In this document: piece by piece, positions 17,112 through 27,473 of the stretch
Position numbering within the stretch: the first letter of the stretch is position 1
How the letters are laid out: each line of letters opens with the position of its first letter
NCBI RefSeq assembly: GCF_014268745.2
Contig: NZ_JABWRB020000001.1
Location: 868,001 to 932,000 of the forward strand
Direction of reading: 5' to 3'
DNA: 64,000 nt
DNA from: Pseudomonas zanjanensis
Lineage (GTDB): Bacteria; Pseudomonadota; Gammaproteobacteria; Pseudomonadales; Pseudomonadaceae
Position numbers and translations under genes: made by a program
The notes under the pieces: generated by a model
What the model was told of the DNA's origin: nothing
What the model saw: the letters and a program-made list of their open reading frames with translations, nothing else
Databases searched by the model: none

Positions 17112-17291
17112 CGTGCATCACCTTCCACTTAATCAGTCTGGCACTCATTTGGCCTTTGGCACCGGCGCCGATGAGCAGTAATGGTGCAAGGCATATGCCA
17201 GCCGAGCCCTCATCACCTTCCCATCAAGATTCCAGGCGTCGTGTCTTTCATCCTGTCGGTCCTTCCAACGCCACGTAGCAAAGGAGACGGC

Positions 17292-18029
17292 ATGCAGGAC
17301 ACATCCATTCTCGCCACGGCATTGCCTGATCTGGGCGAACGCGTGCTGCACCTGCGCGTGGCCCGGGCCCAGGTTCAACTGAGCGCCGGGCGGTTGGGCC
17401 GCAGCCACTGCCTGCCCGTCGGTTGGGAGGGGTTGGTGGTGCAGAGCGATTCGCTGCGCTTCTGTGGCGGTGAGTTGCATGTCACGCCGGTTTGCGAAGC
17501 GACGCTGGTCAAGCTGCAGGCGTTCCTGGACATGAGCGATGCCCTGGTGGATGCCGGGCAACGGCTGCACGCGGAGCCATGGGCCCTGTTGCCGGTGGCG
17601 GAGGAAACCGTCCGCTCGCCGCAACGGCTCGAACGCTGGTACATCGGCCAAGCGATGAACGGCACGCCGGCCTATCACGCGGTCGCCCACCTGCTGCGTC
17701 ATCACGAGAGCTACGGGCTCGTGCGTTTCCTTCTGGAGCAAGGCACCCACAGCGAAAAACTGAACACGCTGGCGCAACGCTACGGCGTATCGGTTTCGCA
17801 TTTTCGCAGGCTCTGTCGCCAAGCCCTGGGCTCTGCCGCCAAACCGGCCTTGCGTGGCTGGCGCACGGCCCAGGCGCTGTTGAACATGAGTCTTCAGGAC
17901 GGCTCGTTGACCGATGTCGCGCTGGAGTTCGGCTTTGCTTCGTCGTCACATTTTTCCAAGGAGATCCGCGAACTGGTGGGCTTCGCACCCAGCAGCCTGG
18001 CGGATATCACCTACCTTCCAGGCAAGTGA
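17292..18029 (+). CDS. invF: T3SS transcriptional activator, AraC family (InvF-like)
   Basis: A 245-residue AraC/XylS-type regulator. The DNA-binding domain is in the C-terminal 100 residues, with the two helix-turn-helix segments at LNTLAQRYGVSVSHFRRLCR and DVALEFGFASSSHFSKEIR. In Salmonella SPI-1, InvF with the chaperone SicA activates translocator and effector genes; a SicA homologue is encoded at 29899. AAGGAG precedes the ATG at 17292; the open frame extends upstream without support. It is the first gene of the inv/spa block, as in SPI-1. Confidence 0.85.
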   Translation: MQDTSILATALPDLGERVLHLRVARAQVQLSAGRLGRSHCLPVGWEGLVVQSDSLRFCGGELHVTPVCEATLVKLQAFLDMSDALVDAGQRLHAEPWALLPVAEETVRSPQRLERWYIGQAMNGTPAYHAVAHLLRHHESYGLVRFLLEQGTHSEKLNTLAQRYGVSVSHFRRLCRQALGSAAKPALRGWRTAQALLNMSLQDGSLTDVALEFGFASSSHFSKEIRELVGFAPSSLADITYLPGK

Positions 18030-18033
18030 GTCG

Positions 18034-19683
18034 ATGAGCCGCCAAGCGTTATCCCCATTCCTTTTATTCGTCTGCCTTAGCGCTGTGATGCTGCTCGCAT
18101 CCGGTGCCGCAAGGGCCGATGTCTATACCTTCGAGGCTCGCGAACAGAGCGCGCGGACCTTTTTCAGCGAGCTGTCCGGGTCATTGGGCAAGCCGGTGAT
18201 CGTCAGCAAGGCCGCGGCAGCCAAGCGCATTGGTGGTTCGTTCGACCTGCGCACGCCGCAACGCACGTTCGAGCGGGTCAGCGCGCAGATGGGGTTGATC
18301 TGGTACAGCGATGGCCAGGCGATCTACCTGTATGACGCCTCGGAAATCAAGAGCGCGATGATGTCGCTCCAAACCCTCACCGTCGCCAAGCTCCAAGGGT
18401 TCCTCGGCCGTTCAGGCTTGCACGATGCACGTTATCCGCTGCGTCACGACGGACTGCGGACGTTCCATGTGTCGGGCCCGCCGATGTATGTCGACCTGGT
18501 GGTGCAAGCGGCCGGGCTGATGGACAACCAGCGCTCGGAACTGTTGCTGGGCAAGCAGCAGATTGGCGTCATCCATGTGCGCAACACCTTCGTCAGCGAC
18601 CGTAACTATGAGCTGCGTGACGACAAGGTGACGATCCCGGGACTGGCCACCGTGATCGAGGACTTGTTGCGTGGCGAGAAGCAGCAGGTCGAGCCATCGG
18701 TGGCACAAGCTCCCGAGCAGCGCTCGCGGGGGGCGATGCCAGTGTTTCCCCTCGAAGGCCTGGCGAACACCTCTTCGGACCAGGACCCGACGGCACCGCG
18801 AATCATTGCGCGCGAGGTGGCCGCCGGCAACATTCGTGTGGTCGCTTACCCGGACACCAACAGCCTGTTGGTCAAGGGGCTGCCCGAGCAGGTGCGCTTT
18901 ATCGAGAACCTGGTCAATGCCCTGGACACGCCGAAACGCCATGTCGAGCTGTCGCTGTGGATCATCGACCTGCACAAGGACGAACTCAATCAATTGGGCA
19001 TCAACTGGCAGGGCGCGGTGAAATCAGGCGGGCAGTTCAGCGCCTCGCTCAACGCCGGCTCGGCCACCACCCTCGACGGCGCGTCGTTCGTGACCCAGGT
19101 CATGGCGCTGGAGCGCACCCAGCGGGCGAACGTGGTCTCGCGACCGGTGATCCTGACACAGGAAAACGTGCCGGCGATCTTCGACAACAACCGTACCTTC
19201 TACGCCCCGCTGGTGGGGGAGCGCAGCGTCGATCTGCAGCACATCACTTACGGCACGCTGGTGAATGTGCTGCCACGTTTCGCCCAGGCCGACGAGATCG
19301 AGATGTCCCTCAATATCGAGGACGGCAATGAAGTCGAGAATCCCGGCCGGGGTGAGCAGCAGAGTGCCCTGCCGACGGTCGGGCGTACGCGCATCAGTAC
19401 CGTGGCCCGCGTGCCCCAGGGCAAGAGCCTGCTGGTGGGCGGTTTCACTCGCGATGACCATGGCGAGCAGGTCGGACGCGTGCCGGTGCTGGGGTCGATC
19501 CCGTGGATCGGCCGCTTGTTCAGCTATCGCCAGGGCCGCTCGGCCAACACGGTGCGGGTGTTTTTGATTCAGCCCAAGGAGATTCGCGACGCTCTTGAAC
19601 CCGTGGAACTGGACATGCCGTTGCTGACCCCCGAGCAACATGAGCGCGTGCGTCGAATGTACTTCCGGATGTCCGAGCCATGA
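18034..19683 (+). CDS. sctC: T3SS outer-membrane secretin SctC (InvG/MxiD-like)
   Basis: A 549-residue secretin. A signal peptide (about residues 1-29, ending SGAARA-D) is followed by N0/N1 domains, and the C-terminal secretin domain carries the signature VPVLGSIPWIGRLFS (about residues 488-502). It forms the outer-membrane ring of the injectisome. ATG at 18034 is 4 bp after invF; the stop overlaps the sctW start (ATGA). Salmonella InvG needs the pilotin InvH; no InvH-like gene is visible in the window. Confidence 0.95.
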   Translation: MSRQALSPFLLFVCLSAVMLLASGAARADVYTFEAREQSARTFFSELSGSLGKPVIVSKAAAAKRIGGSFDLRTPQRTFERVSAQMGLIWYSDGQAIYLYDASEIKSAMMSLQTLTVAKLQGFLGRSGLHDARYPLRHDGLRTFHVSGPPMYVDLVVQAAGLMDNQRSELLLGKQQIGVIHVRNTFVSDRNYELRDDKVTIPGLATVIEDLLRGEKQQVEPSVAQAPEQRSRGAMPVFPLEGLANTSSDQDPTAPRIIAREVAAGNIRVVAYPDTNSLLVKGLPEQVRFIENLVNALDTPKRHVELSLWIIDLHKDELNQLGINWQGAVKSGGQFSASLNAGSATTLDGASFVTQVMALERTQRANVVSRPVILTQENVPAIFDNNRTFYAPLVGERSVDLQHITYGTLVNVLPRFAQADEIEMSLNIEDGNEVENPGRGEQQSALPTVGRTRISTVARVPQGKSLLVGGFTRDDHGEQVGRVPVLGSIPWIGRLFSYRQGRSANTVRVFLIQPKEIRDALEPVELDMPLLTPEQHERVRRMYFRMSEP

Positions 19684-20786
19684 TCCTGCCCCCGGTTTCC
19701 ATGGGCGGCCGGGCTGCCCAGGCTCGATTGAACGCCGAGAAGGCCGCCGAACAGCCACAACCACAAGTCGACGCCGAGACGGCGCAGGACGACAGCGCAA
19801 CGGCGGCCGTGGCCCAGCGCATCGTGCAGATCAGCGACGAGCTGTCGGCGGCGCTGACGCAGTTCCGTGGCCGGCGTTTGTTCGAACTCAAGTCCGAGAC
19901 CCTGACCGACACCTTCGAACGCGTGCTCGAGGACGACACCGTGCCCAAGGCCCGGCAGGTGCTGAGCCTGGCGCGGCTGGCGGACAAACCCGTGGCTTGG
20001 TTGCTGCAAATGGCGCGCAGCCTGTTCCCCGATGACAGCGACCTGGCGCTGGTGTTGCGGGCGTTGTTACGCCGCCGCAACCTGGAAACCCGCACCCGCC
20101 AGCGCCTCGAAACCCTCTTGCAGACGGTGGTCGCCCAAGGCTCGCCCAAGCGCCTGAACGCGGGGATCAACGCCGCGCTCAAGGCCAGGATGTTCGGCAA
20201 GAGCATGGCGGTCAGGGCCGGCCTGCTACGCGAGACCTATCGGGATTTTCTCGAGTCCGACGAAGGCCCGCTCAGTTGCTACCAGGACTGGATTGCCCTC
20301 TACGGCCCGGCACAACGCATGAATGTGCTGGCCTTCATCGAAGCCGCGCTGCTCACCGACATCAGCGCCCAGGACCCCAGTTGCTCGCGCATCGAGTTTG
20401 GCCAGTTGCTGACCCGGGTGACCGACCTCAAGCGCTTGCGTTCGGCCGATGGGCTGTTCATCGGCGCCGTGCTTGGCGATGCGCTCATCTGTCGGCACAA
20501 CCCCCATGAAGCCGACTGGCTGGTGTTCCTGTTCGGCGTGTTGACCTACCCCGATGACCTCGACCAGCTGTTGCTCGGTGTGTTGGGCGAGCAGGTGTTG
20601 CTCAGTGCCCACCGCGAGCGCTCGACGCTGCTGCAAACCGTGCGACGGCTCAGCCTGCAACTGCCGCCGCCGCTGTTTGCCGATGAAGAAGCGCCGCAAC
20701 GCCTGGCCATCCAGTTCACCCGCCTGGCCGACGTCGCCTATGCCCACGAACTCATCGAACAGCGACTGCCCGGTGGCCGCCCATGA
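19680..20786 (+). CDS. sctW: T3SS gatekeeper SctW (InvE/MxiC-like)
   Basis: A 368-residue helical protein at the invE position between the secretin and SctV genes. The region around residues 50-110 resembles the HrpJ/YopN-type domain. Known gatekeepers sit at the export gate and impose translocator-before-effector secretion. ATGA overlap with sctC indicates translational coupling. Identity rests mainly on order plus general pattern. Confidence 0.85.
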   Translation: MILPPVSMGGRAAQARLNAEKAAEQPQPQVDAETAQDDSATAAVAQRIVQISDELSAALTQFRGRRLFELKSETLTDTFERVLEDDTVPKARQVLSLARLADKPVAWLLQMARSLFPDDSDLALVLRALLRRRNLETRTRQRLETLLQTVVAQGSPKRLNAGINAALKARMFGKSMAVRAGLLRETYRDFLESDEGPLSCYQDWIALYGPAQRMNVLAFIEAALLTDISAQDPSCSRIEFGQLLTRVTDLKRLRSADGLFIGAVLGDALICRHNPHEADWLVFLFGVLTYPDDLDQLLLGVLGEQVLLSAHRERSTLLQTVRRLSLQLPPPLFADEEAPQRLAIQFTRLADVAYAHELIEQRLPGGRP

Positions 20787-20809
20787 TCTTGTCCCGGAGC
20801 CAGGCCTGA

Positions 20810-22861
20810 ATGCTCAACGTGTTCTTGCGCAATGTCGGCGCGCGCCCGGAGCTGCTGATCCTCACCTTGATGGTGATGATCATCGCCATGCTGATCATCC
20901 CCTTGCCGACGGTGTTGGTGGATTTTCTCATCGGCCTGAACATCGTCATCTCGTTGTTGGTGTTCATGGGCTCGTTCTACATCGAACGCATCCTCAGCTA
21001 TTCGACGTTCCCAGCGCTGCTGCTGTTGACGACCTTGTTCCGCCTGGCGCTGTCGATCAGCACCAGCCGGCTGATTCTCAGCCAGGCCGATGCCGGCGAG
21101 ATCATCGCATCGTTCGGCGACTTCGTGATCGGCGAAAGCCTGGTGGTGGGTTTCGTGATTTTTTCCATCGTCACCATTGTCCAGTTCATCGTGATTACGA
21201 AGGGTTCGGAGCGGGTCGCCGAAGTGGCGGCGCGCTTTTCCCTGGACGGCATGCCCGGCAAGCAGATGAGCATCGACGGCGACCTCAAGGCCGGCGCCAT
21301 CGACGCGGCCCAGGCCCGGGAAAAACGCAGCGTGCTGGAGCGCGAAAGCCAGCTGTACGGTTCGTTCGACGGGGCGATGAAATTCATCAAGGGCGATGCC
21401 ATCGCCGGCATCATCATTATCTTCGTCAACTTCATCGGCGGCATGGCCATCGGCATGGGGCAATTGGGCATGGACATGTCCACGGCCTTGTCCACCTACA
21501 CGCTGTTGACCATCGGCGATGGCCTGGTCGCGCAGATCCCCGCGCTGCTGATCGCCATCGGCGCGGGCTTCATCGTCACCCGCGTCAACGGTGATGACAG
21601 CAACCTGGGGCGCAACATGCTTGCCCAGATGCTCGGCAACCCGTTCGTCCTGGGCGTCACCGCGTTGCTGGCGGTGGGCGTGGGCCTCTTGCCCGGTTTT
21701 CCATTGCTGACGTTTCTCTCGATTGCCAGTGTGCTGGGGTTGGTGGTGTTTGTGCGCCACCGCAAGTCCTTGCGCCAGGCCAGCTCGGGCGAAAGCCGCA
21801 GCGAACCTGCCGAGCCAGGCGCGGCGCAGGGTGAGTCGGGATTGCTCGATGACGTCGACAACGTTGCCACCGAAACCATCGCCCTGATGCTGCTGGTGCC
21901 CACGGCACGCCTGCAAGCGTTGGAGAAGGAGCGGTGGGCGGCGCGCTTTCGCAGCCAGTTCTTCGTCGATTACGGGCTGCGCATTCCCGAGCCGCGGTTA
22001 CGGGCCAGCGAGGCGCTGCCGGTCCATCAAGTGGCGGTGCTGATCAATGAAGTGCGCGCCGAGCAGTTCGATATTCACTTCGATCACTGGCGCCTGCTGG
22101 ATTATTCGCCGGAGCTGGAACCGTTGGGTTTCGCCCTGGTGCGCGGTAACGACAGCAATCGCCTCGGTGGCGTCTGGATCACCGCCGCCGACCGCGAGCG
22201 CGTGCAGCAGTTGGGTTACCACCTGCGGCCTGCCGACGAAGAATGCTATCGCTGCCTGGTCACGCTGCTGGCGCGCAACATCCAGGAATTTTTCGGCGTG
22301 CAGGAAACCAAGCAACTGCTCGACGAAATGGAAGCGCGCTACCCCGACCTGCTCAAGGAAGTCTATCGCCACGTCACGGTGCAGAAGATCGCCGAGGTGT
22401 TGCAGCGCTTGATCGGCGAGCGCATCTCCGTGCGCAACATGAAGCTGATCCTCGAAACCCTCGCCCATTGGGCCTCTCGGGAAAAGGATGTGCTGGCGCT
22501 GGTCGAGCATGTGCGCGGCGCCATGGCCCGCTACATCAGCAACAAGTTTGCCCAGGGCAACGACCTGCGCGTGCTGCTGTTGTCGGCGGAGTTCGAAGAC
22601 GTGGTGCGCCGGGGCATCCGGCAAACCTCGGGCGGCAGTTTCCTCAACCTGGAACCGGCCGAATCGGAAGAACTGATGGACCGCCTCAGTGTCGGCCTGG
22701 ACAGCGTGCACATCGCCCACAAGGACATGGTGCTGCTGTGTTCGGTCGATGTGCGGCGCTACATCAAGAAACTGATCGAAGGGCGTTTTCGGGAGCTGGA
22801 CGTGATGTCGTTCGGCGAGGTGTCCGAGACGGTCTCGGTCAATGTCATCAAGACGCTGTAA
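20810..22861 (+). CDS. sctV: T3SS export-gate protein SctV (InvA/MxiA, FHIPEP family)
   Basis: A 683-residue protein with about seven to eight N-terminal membrane helices (to about residue 320) and a C-terminal cytoplasmic domain that forms the nonameric ring. The FHIPEP signature is visible as EVAARFSLDGMPGKQMSIDGD (about residues 141-161). It selects substrate-chaperone complexes and couples export to proton flow. Confidence 0.97.
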   Translation: MLNVFLRNVGARPELLILTLMVMIIAMLIIPLPTVLVDFLIGLNIVISLLVFMGSFYIERILSYSTFPALLLLTTLFRLALSISTSRLILSQADAGEIIASFGDFVIGESLVVGFVIFSIVTIVQFIVITKGSERVAEVAARFSLDGMPGKQMSIDGDLKAGAIDAAQAREKRSVLERESQLYGSFDGAMKFIKGDAIAGIIIIFVNFIGGMAIGMGQLGMDMSTALSTYTLLTIGDGLVAQIPALLIAIGAGFIVTRVNGDDSNLGRNMLAQMLGNPFVLGVTALLAVGVGLLPGFPLLTFLSIASVLGLVVFVRHRKSLRQASSGESRSEPAEPGAAQGESGLLDDVDNVATETIALMLLVPTARLQALEKERWAARFRSQFFVDYGLRIPEPRLRASEALPVHQVAVLINEVRAEQFDIHFDHWRLLDYSPELEPLGFALVRGNDSNRLGGVWITAADRERVQQLGYHLRPADEECYRCLVTLLARNIQEFFGVQETKQLLDEMEARYPDLLKEVYRHVTVQKIAEVLQRLIGERISVRNMKLILETLAHWASREKDVLALVEHVRGAMARYISNKFAQGNDLRVLLLSAEFEDVVRRGIRQTSGGSFLNLEPAESEELMDRLSVGLDSVHIAHKDMVLLCSVDVRRYIKKLIEGRFRELDVMSFGEVSETVSVNVIKTL

Positions 22862-22876
22862 AGGAAATTTTTGCAA

Positions 22877-23284
22877 ATGGTACCAATGGATATTGCCGGC
22901 CTATTACGCGAAGCGCTAAGACACAGCGGCTGCGTGGACAGTCAGATAGGGCATTTCGACAGCCACAGCACGATAGAAATGCAGATGAAGAATCTGCCGG
23001 ATATCAGTGTGGCTGAGGTGGAAGGTGATGTGTGGGTCTGGGCAGCGGTCGCCGAAGCGACGCCATCGTCATTGAATTATTGTGCTTTTGACCTGATGCA
23101 GTTCCTGCTCGAAGGCAACCCGTTTTCCCGTACTGGGCAATTGCACTTGTGCGATGTCGAAGGGCGGCTGGAGTTGCGTTTTATGGCCAGTGCCTATGCC
23201 TTGAACGCTGCCGAGCACTTGGCCCAAGCGCTGGATTCCTTCGTGCAAGCCATTGAACGGCTGTTGGAAATCCTGCGTCGATGA
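22877..23284 (+). CDS. T3SS effector chaperone (InvB/SpaK-like)
   Basis: A 135-residue acidic small protein in the invB position between sctV and sctN. The sequence fits the class IB chaperone fold (alternating beta strands and a long C-terminal helix). InvB-type chaperones bind several effectors and deliver them to the SctN ATPase. The ATG at 22877 has AAGGAAA about 10 nt upstream; a TTG at 22871 adds two residues and a later ATG at 22889 is possible. The stop overlaps the sctN ATG. It is the only candidate effector chaperone in the cluster. Confidence 0.8.
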   Translation: MVPMDIAGLLREALRHSGCVDSQIGHFDSHSTIEMQMKNLPDISVAEVEGDVWVWAAVAEATPSSLNYCAFDLMQFLLEGNPFSRTGQLHLCDVEGRLELRFMASAYALNAAEHLAQALDSFVQAIERLLEILRR

Positions 23285-24567
23285 GCATCCACCTGGAAAG
23301 ACGGGCGGCCCATCCCTTGCGTTTGAGCGGCCCATTGATCGAAGCCGCACTGAGCGAGGTGGTGGTCGGCGAAGTCTGTGAAGTGCGCCGGCATTGGCGC
23401 GCGCCCGAGGTTGCCGCTCGGGCGCAGGTCATCGGCTTCAAGCCTGGTGCGGTGCTGCTCAGTTTGCTGGGCGAGGCGAAAGGCTTGTCCCGGGAGTCGA
23501 TGATCGTGCCCACCGGCTCGACCTTGCAGCTGACCTGCAGTGACGCCTTGCTCGGCAGTGTGGTCGATCCCCGGGGCGTTATCGTCGAGCGCCTGGCGCC
23601 GTCGACAGCGGTGGCCCAGCGCGACTGTGCGGTGGATGCCGACCCACCGTCGTACCAGCAACGGCGGCCGGTGGTGGAGCCGTTGCGCACCGGCATTCGG
23701 GTCATCGATGGCTTGCTGACCTGCGGTGTCGGCCAGCGCATCGGCATTTTTGCCGCCGCCGGCTCCGGCAAAACCACCTTGATCAACATGCTGATCGAAC
23801 ACACCGACGCGGATGTTTTCGTGATCGGTCTGATTGGCGAACGCGGGCGCGAAGTCACCGAGTTCATCGAGCATCTGCGCCAGTCGCCCAAGCATTCCCG
23901 TTGCGTGGTGGTGTACGCCACGTCGGATTTTTCCTCGGTGGATCGTTGCAACTCGGCGCTGCAGGCCACCACCATCGCCGAGTATTTTCGCGACCAGGGC
24001 CGGCGCGTGGTGCTGTTGCTGGACTCGTTGACGCGCTACGCCCGCGCTCGCCGCGACCTGGCCTTGGCGGCCGGTGAAGCACCGGCGCGGCGGGGTTATC
24101 CGGCCTCGGTGTTCGATGCCTTGCCGCGCTTGCTCGAACGTCCGGGTGTGACCGCTTCGGGCAGCATCACCGCCTGGTACACGGTGCTGCTGGAAAGTGA
24201 CGACGAGCCGGACCCGATCGCCGAGGAGATTCGCTCCATCCTCGATGGCCACATCTACCTCAGCCGGGCCTTGGCCGCCAAGGGGCACTACCCGGCCATC
24301 GATGTCTTGCGCAGCGTCAGCCGGGTGGCGACGCAAGTCACCTCGCCAGAGGTTCGGCAACTGGCGGCCGCGACCCGGGACACCCTGGCGCGGATTGAGC
24401 AACTTCAGGTGTTTCTCGACATGGGCGAATACAGCCCAGGCGTGGACGCGGCCAATGACCACGCGCTGCAACGTCGCGAAGCCCTCGGCCAATGGTTGCG
24501 CCAGTCGACGGAGCAACGTAGCGAACCGGATGAAACCCTGCGGAGCCTGCATGAAATCATTGCTTGA
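23281..24567 (+). CDS. sctN: T3SS ATPase SctN (InvC/Spa47-like)
   Basis: A 428-residue F1-beta-related ATPase. The Walker A sequence AAAGSGKTT is at about residues 158-166, the Walker B region [19 protein letters not shown] at about 241-259. It strips chaperones and unfolds cargo at the base of the export apparatus. The 3' end overlaps sctO by 17 bp. Confidence 0.97.
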   Translation: MSIHLERRAAHPLRLSGPLIEAALSEVVVGEVCEVRRHWRAPEVAARAQVIGFKPGAVLLSLLGEAKGLSRESMIVPTGSTLQLTCSDALLGSVVDPRGVIVERLAPSTAVAQRDCAVDADPPSYQQRRPVVEPLRTGIRVIDGLLTCGVGQRIGIFAAAGSGKTTLINMLIEHTDADVFVIGLIGERGREVTEFIEHLRQSPKHSRCVVVYATSDFSSVDRCNSALQATTIAEYFRDQGRRVVLLLDSLTRYARARRDLALAAGEAPARRGYPASVFDALPRLLERPGVTASGSITAWYTVLLESDDEPDPIAEEIRSILDGHIYLSRALAAKGHYPAIDVLRSVSRVATQVTSPEVRQLAAATRDTLARIEQLQVFLDMGEYSPGVDAANDHALQRREALGQWLRQSTEQRSEPDETLRSLHEIIA

Positions 24568-25006
24568 TCGACGACGCCTGCTGGCCTTCAGTCAGTTCCG
24601 TCGGCAACGCGGCGAGCAGGCGCTGTTGCGCGTCCAGCGTCAGTTGCAGCCGCTGTTGCAGGAACAGTCCGGTTTCGAGGAGCAAGAGGCCGCGCTGCAA
24701 CGGTTGTTGATCAGTCATCGGGCGAATGACTGCGTGATGGATCACGGTCAGTTGTTGGCGCTGTTGCGAACCCAGGCGGTCATTCGTCGGCGCATCGATC
24801 TGTTGCGTGTCGAGCGTGACCGCGTGGACCAGCAATGTCGGCAGGTCGAGCAGCAATTGCAGGTGCAGCGCGAGCAATTGCGTGGGCTGCAACGTAAACA
24901 CGACACGTATGAGCGCTCCGTCCAGCAACTGTTGCGTGTGCAGCGGTTAGAGGCGGTGCGCCGGGAAGAGCGGGAGCTGGAAGAGATGATTGGGGTACGA
25001 CGATGA
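24551..25006 (+). CDS. sctO: T3SS stalk protein SctO (InvI/SpaM-like)
   Basis: A 151-residue, highly charged, Gln/Arg-rich protein predicted as a long two-helix coiled coil, like the SctO/FliJ stalk that links the ATPase to SctV. Sequence conservation in this family is poor, so the call rests on position between sctN and sctP, size and coiled-coil character. ATG at 24551 lies inside the end of sctN. Confidence 0.82.
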   Translation: MKSLLDRRRLLAFSQFRRQRGEQALLRVQRQLQPLLQEQSGFEEQEAALQRLLISHRANDCVMDHGQLLALLRTQAVIRRRIDLLRVERDRVDQQCRQVEQQLQVQREQLRGLQRKHDTYERSVQQLLRVQRLEAVRREERELEEMIGVRR

Positions 25007-25893
25007 ATCAGGTTCTTGCGGTTCCCACCCGACCGGTCCAGGCACTGGAGCCCGTCGACGAAGGTTCGTTGGATCAGTTGCTGGACCCACTTGTCCCGGT
25101 GCAAGAGGATGAACTGCCGCAAGGCGTATTGGACCTGATGGCGTCGCTGATCCTGCCGCCTCAGCGACCCATGATCGAAGCCGCCCGGGCGCTGGCCCGG
25201 CAGGCGCCGAGTGTCGGTCAGGGCGTGCTGGTGGTTGAGGGCGATGAGGCACGGTCGGTTGTCCAGGATACGCTGGCGGTCGAGCCCGATGGAAAACCCT
25301 TGATCGCCCGGGAAACCGTGGCTTACCCACCGCCTCACCTGCAGCTCGGAAAATTGGCACAGCACCCGTTGCCGCAACGCCTGCAGCCTTTGGCTTCTGC
25401 CGTCGACAAGGCCACGACGCCAGTGCCGATCGCGCCGTCAACGGTCGAACCTCTCACTGCGCCTCGTGCCCGCCCGGCATCCCGTCTCGATGAACAGCAG
25501 TCGCCTCACATTCCGCAGGGCTTCCAAGACGTGCGCCCAACGCCAGCCGTTGCGCTTGCGGCCATCCCTTCACCGGTGCTCCCGCCCGCGCCGCCGATGC
25601 TTGAGATCATGGTCGAGGCGCTGCCGGACACGAACCGGGGTGTGCTGCAAGTACCGTTCAACAAAGGGGCTGCCCATGGACAGGTAACGATTACTCGGCT
25701 GCCCGATGAGCCCGCTCGGAACTTCACGCTCAACCCCAGCAACGCCCAAGTGCTTGAGCAACTCAAGGCGCCTTTCGAACTGGCTCGTGAGCCGGCCTGG
25801 CGGTTGGCCGACAGTGGCGACGAGCAGCCGCGCCAGGGTTCGCAGCAGGCGCCGGACGAAGACCCGGACGAACAGGCTGAGCGTCCGGTATGA
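25003..25893 (+). CDS. sctP: T3SS needle-length regulator SctP (InvJ/SpaN-like)
   Basis: A 296-residue Pro-, Ala- and Gln-rich protein, with long disordered stretches and a more ordered C-terminal third (about residues 195-260), matching needle-length rulers/substrate-switch proteins. It overlaps sctO and sctQ by 4 bp each. Assignment is largely by position, as family members are diverse. Confidence 0.8.
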   Translation: MNQVLAVPTRPVQALEPVDEGSLDQLLDPLVPVQEDELPQGVLDLMASLILPPQRPMIEAARALARQAPSVGQGVLVVEGDEARSVVQDTLAVEPDGKPLIARETVAYPPPHLQLGKLAQHPLPQRLQPLASAVDKATTPVPIAPSTVEPLTAPRARPASRLDEQQSPHIPQGFQDVRPTPAVALAAIPSPVLPPAPPMLEIMVEALPDTNRGVLQVPFNKGAAHGQVTITRLPDEPARNFTLNPSNAQVLEQLKAPFELAREPAWRLADSGDEQPRQGSQQAPDEDPDEQAERPV

Positions 25894-26813
25894 GGGCCTT
25901 GCAGCTACGACGGATCGAGCCGTTGGCGCACGCCCAGGCGCAGGCGATTCAACGCTGGCGGCGCGCCGGTCATGAGGCGGGTTTGGGCCAGGTGCCAGGG
26001 GAGTGCGGTTATTTGCGTTTTTGCGCCCAGGGCGACGGCGGCGACTGGCAAGGGCTGATCGCGGCCCATGATTGGTTGAATCGAGCGTTGCCATCGTTGC
26101 AGTCGTTGTTGAAGGTGGAAACACCGTTGACGAATATCCTCGAATTGTTTCGCGCAGTGCCGCGTCCTTTGTCACTGGAAATAGACGAGCTGCAATACCA
26201 GGCGCTGGGCGACATCACGTGCTTCGCCCCGGGGCGATTGCCCATCCGCGAGCTGCCCTGGCTCGAAACCCCTCGGGGGCGCGTGTGGTTCCTGCAACTT
26301 GCACCGACACCTGCTGCCAGCGAGCGCGTGGGCGTCGGAGCATGGCTAGATGAATTGCCGTTGCGCCTGGAACTGATCCTCGGCGTCAGCCAGGTGAGTC
26401 AAACCGACCGGCTACGCCTGCGTAAGGGCGATGTATTGCGCATCGTCCAGCGCACTCAGCGGTGCTGTCTGGCCGACCGTTGCCTTGGCACTTTCACCTT
26501 TACCCAGGAGGGTCTACACATGCAACCGAGCGTGACCGATGCCAATCCAGATGCCCCGACAGAAACCGATGCGGCGATAGACCTGGGAGCGCTCCCGGTG
26601 CGCCTGGAGTTCCTGCTCGCCAGCCATGAAACCGACCTGGCGACGCTGTCGCGCATCATCGACGGGCAGTTGATCCCGCTGGCCGAGGACGCGGCGCGGC
26701 ACATCGAGGTGCGCGCCAACGGCAAGCCGGTGGCCAGCGGGGAACTGGTGCAGTTGGACGGCCAGTTGGGTGTCGAATTGCTCCAGGTCTATCGGGTCGG
26801 CGCCGATGAATGA
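25890..26813 (+). CDS. sctQ: T3SS cytoplasmic sorting-platform protein SctQ (SpaO-like)
   Basis: A 307-residue C-ring/pod protein. The C-terminal SPOA (surface presentation of antigens) domain is seen at about residues 228-303 (LGALPVRLEFLLASHETDLATL, ending GQLGVELLQVYRV), and a first SPOA-like region at about 145-215. The ATG codon near 26521 (HMQPSV, preceded by AGGAGGG) is in frame, so a short internally initiated C-terminal SctQ product, as known for SpaO, is likely. Confidence 0.9.
   Translation: MRALQLRRIEPLAHAQAQAIQRWRRAGHEAGLGQVPGECGYLRFCAQGDGGDWQGLIAAHDWLNRALPSLQSLLKVETPLTNILELFRAVPRPLSLEIDELQYQALGDITCFAPGRLPIRELPWLETPRGRVWFLQLAPTPAASERVGVGAWLDELPLRLELILGVSQVSQTDRLRLRKGDVLRIVQRTQRCCLADRCLGTFTFTQEGLHMQPSVTDANPDAPTETDAAIDLGALPVRLEFLLASHETDLATLSRIIDGQLIPLAEDAARHIEVRANGKPVASGELVQLDGQLGVELLQVYRVGADE
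26521..26813 (+). other. Probable internal translation start giving a short SctQ (SctQ-C)
   Basis: Within sctQ, the sequence CAGGAGGGT (26505-26513) lies about 7 nt before an in-frame ATG at 26521. A product from here would have about 97 residues and contain only the last SPOA domain. Several T3SS C-ring genes are known to make such a short isoform, which forms part of the platform with the long one. Confidence 0.6.
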
Positions 26814-27465
26814 CGTCTCGCTGATCGCGCTGCTGGCGTTCGCCTCGCTGCTGCCGTTCCTGGTGGCGGCGGGCACCTGCTACATCAAGTTCTCCATCGT
26901 CTTCGTCATCGTACGCAACGCGTTGGGCCTGCAGCAGGTGCCATCGAACATGGCGCTCAATGCGATTGCCCTGATGCTGGCGATCTTCGTCATGACGCCG
27001 GTCATGAAGCAGGGCCATGACTACTACAAGACCGAGGCAGTGGCCTTTACCGACATCGCCTCGGTGGTGGATTTCGCCGAGAACGGCCTGGGCAGCTACA
27101 AGGATTACCTGCGCAAATACACCGACCCGGAGTTGGCGCAGTTTTTCGAACGAGCCCAGGCACTCCAGGATGAGAACGACCCAGGCCTGCCCGCCGATGA
27201 AGAGGTTGAGCCCTCGCTGTTTGCGCTGCTGCCGGCCTATGCGCTGAGTGAAATCAAGAGCGCCTTCAAGATCGGCTTCTATCTGTACCTGCCCTTCGTG
27301 ATCGTCGACCTGGTGATCTCCAGCATCCTGCTGGCGCTGGGCATGATGATGATGAGCCCGGTGATCATTTCCGTGCCGATCAAGCTGGTGCTGTTTGTCG
27401 CGCTGGACGGTTGGGCATTGCTGTCGACCGGGCTGGTCAAGCAATACCTGACCTTGCTGGTCTAG
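26806..27465 (+). CDS. sctR: T3SS export apparatus protein SctR (SpaP)
   Basis: A 219-residue inner-membrane protein of the FliP/SctR family. The N-terminal helix pair and the conserved [24 protein letters not shown] pattern (partly about residues 26-48) and a C-terminal helix pair (about 155-215) with [10 protein letters not shown] are visible. Five SctR subunits start the export-gate helix. ATG at 26806 overlaps the sctQ end by 8 bp. Confidence 0.97.
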   Translation: MNDVSLIALLAFASLLPFLVAAGTCYIKFSIVFVIVRNALGLQQVPSNMALNAIALMLAIFVMTPVMKQGHDYYKTEAVAFTDIASVVDFAENGLGSYKDYLRKYTDPELAQFFERAQALQDENDPGLPADEEVEPSLFALLPAYALSEIKSAFKIGFYLYLPFVIVDLVISSILLALGMMMMSPVIISVPIKLVLFVALDGWALLSTGLVKQYLTLLV

Positions 27466-27473
27466 GTGCACCG

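Noticed and set aside
17112..17291. GGCATATGCC palindrome and an 11-bp direct repeat (CATCACCTTCC) before invF as regulator sites
   Set aside because: Short, without match to a motif that I can name; chance occurrence cannot be excluded.
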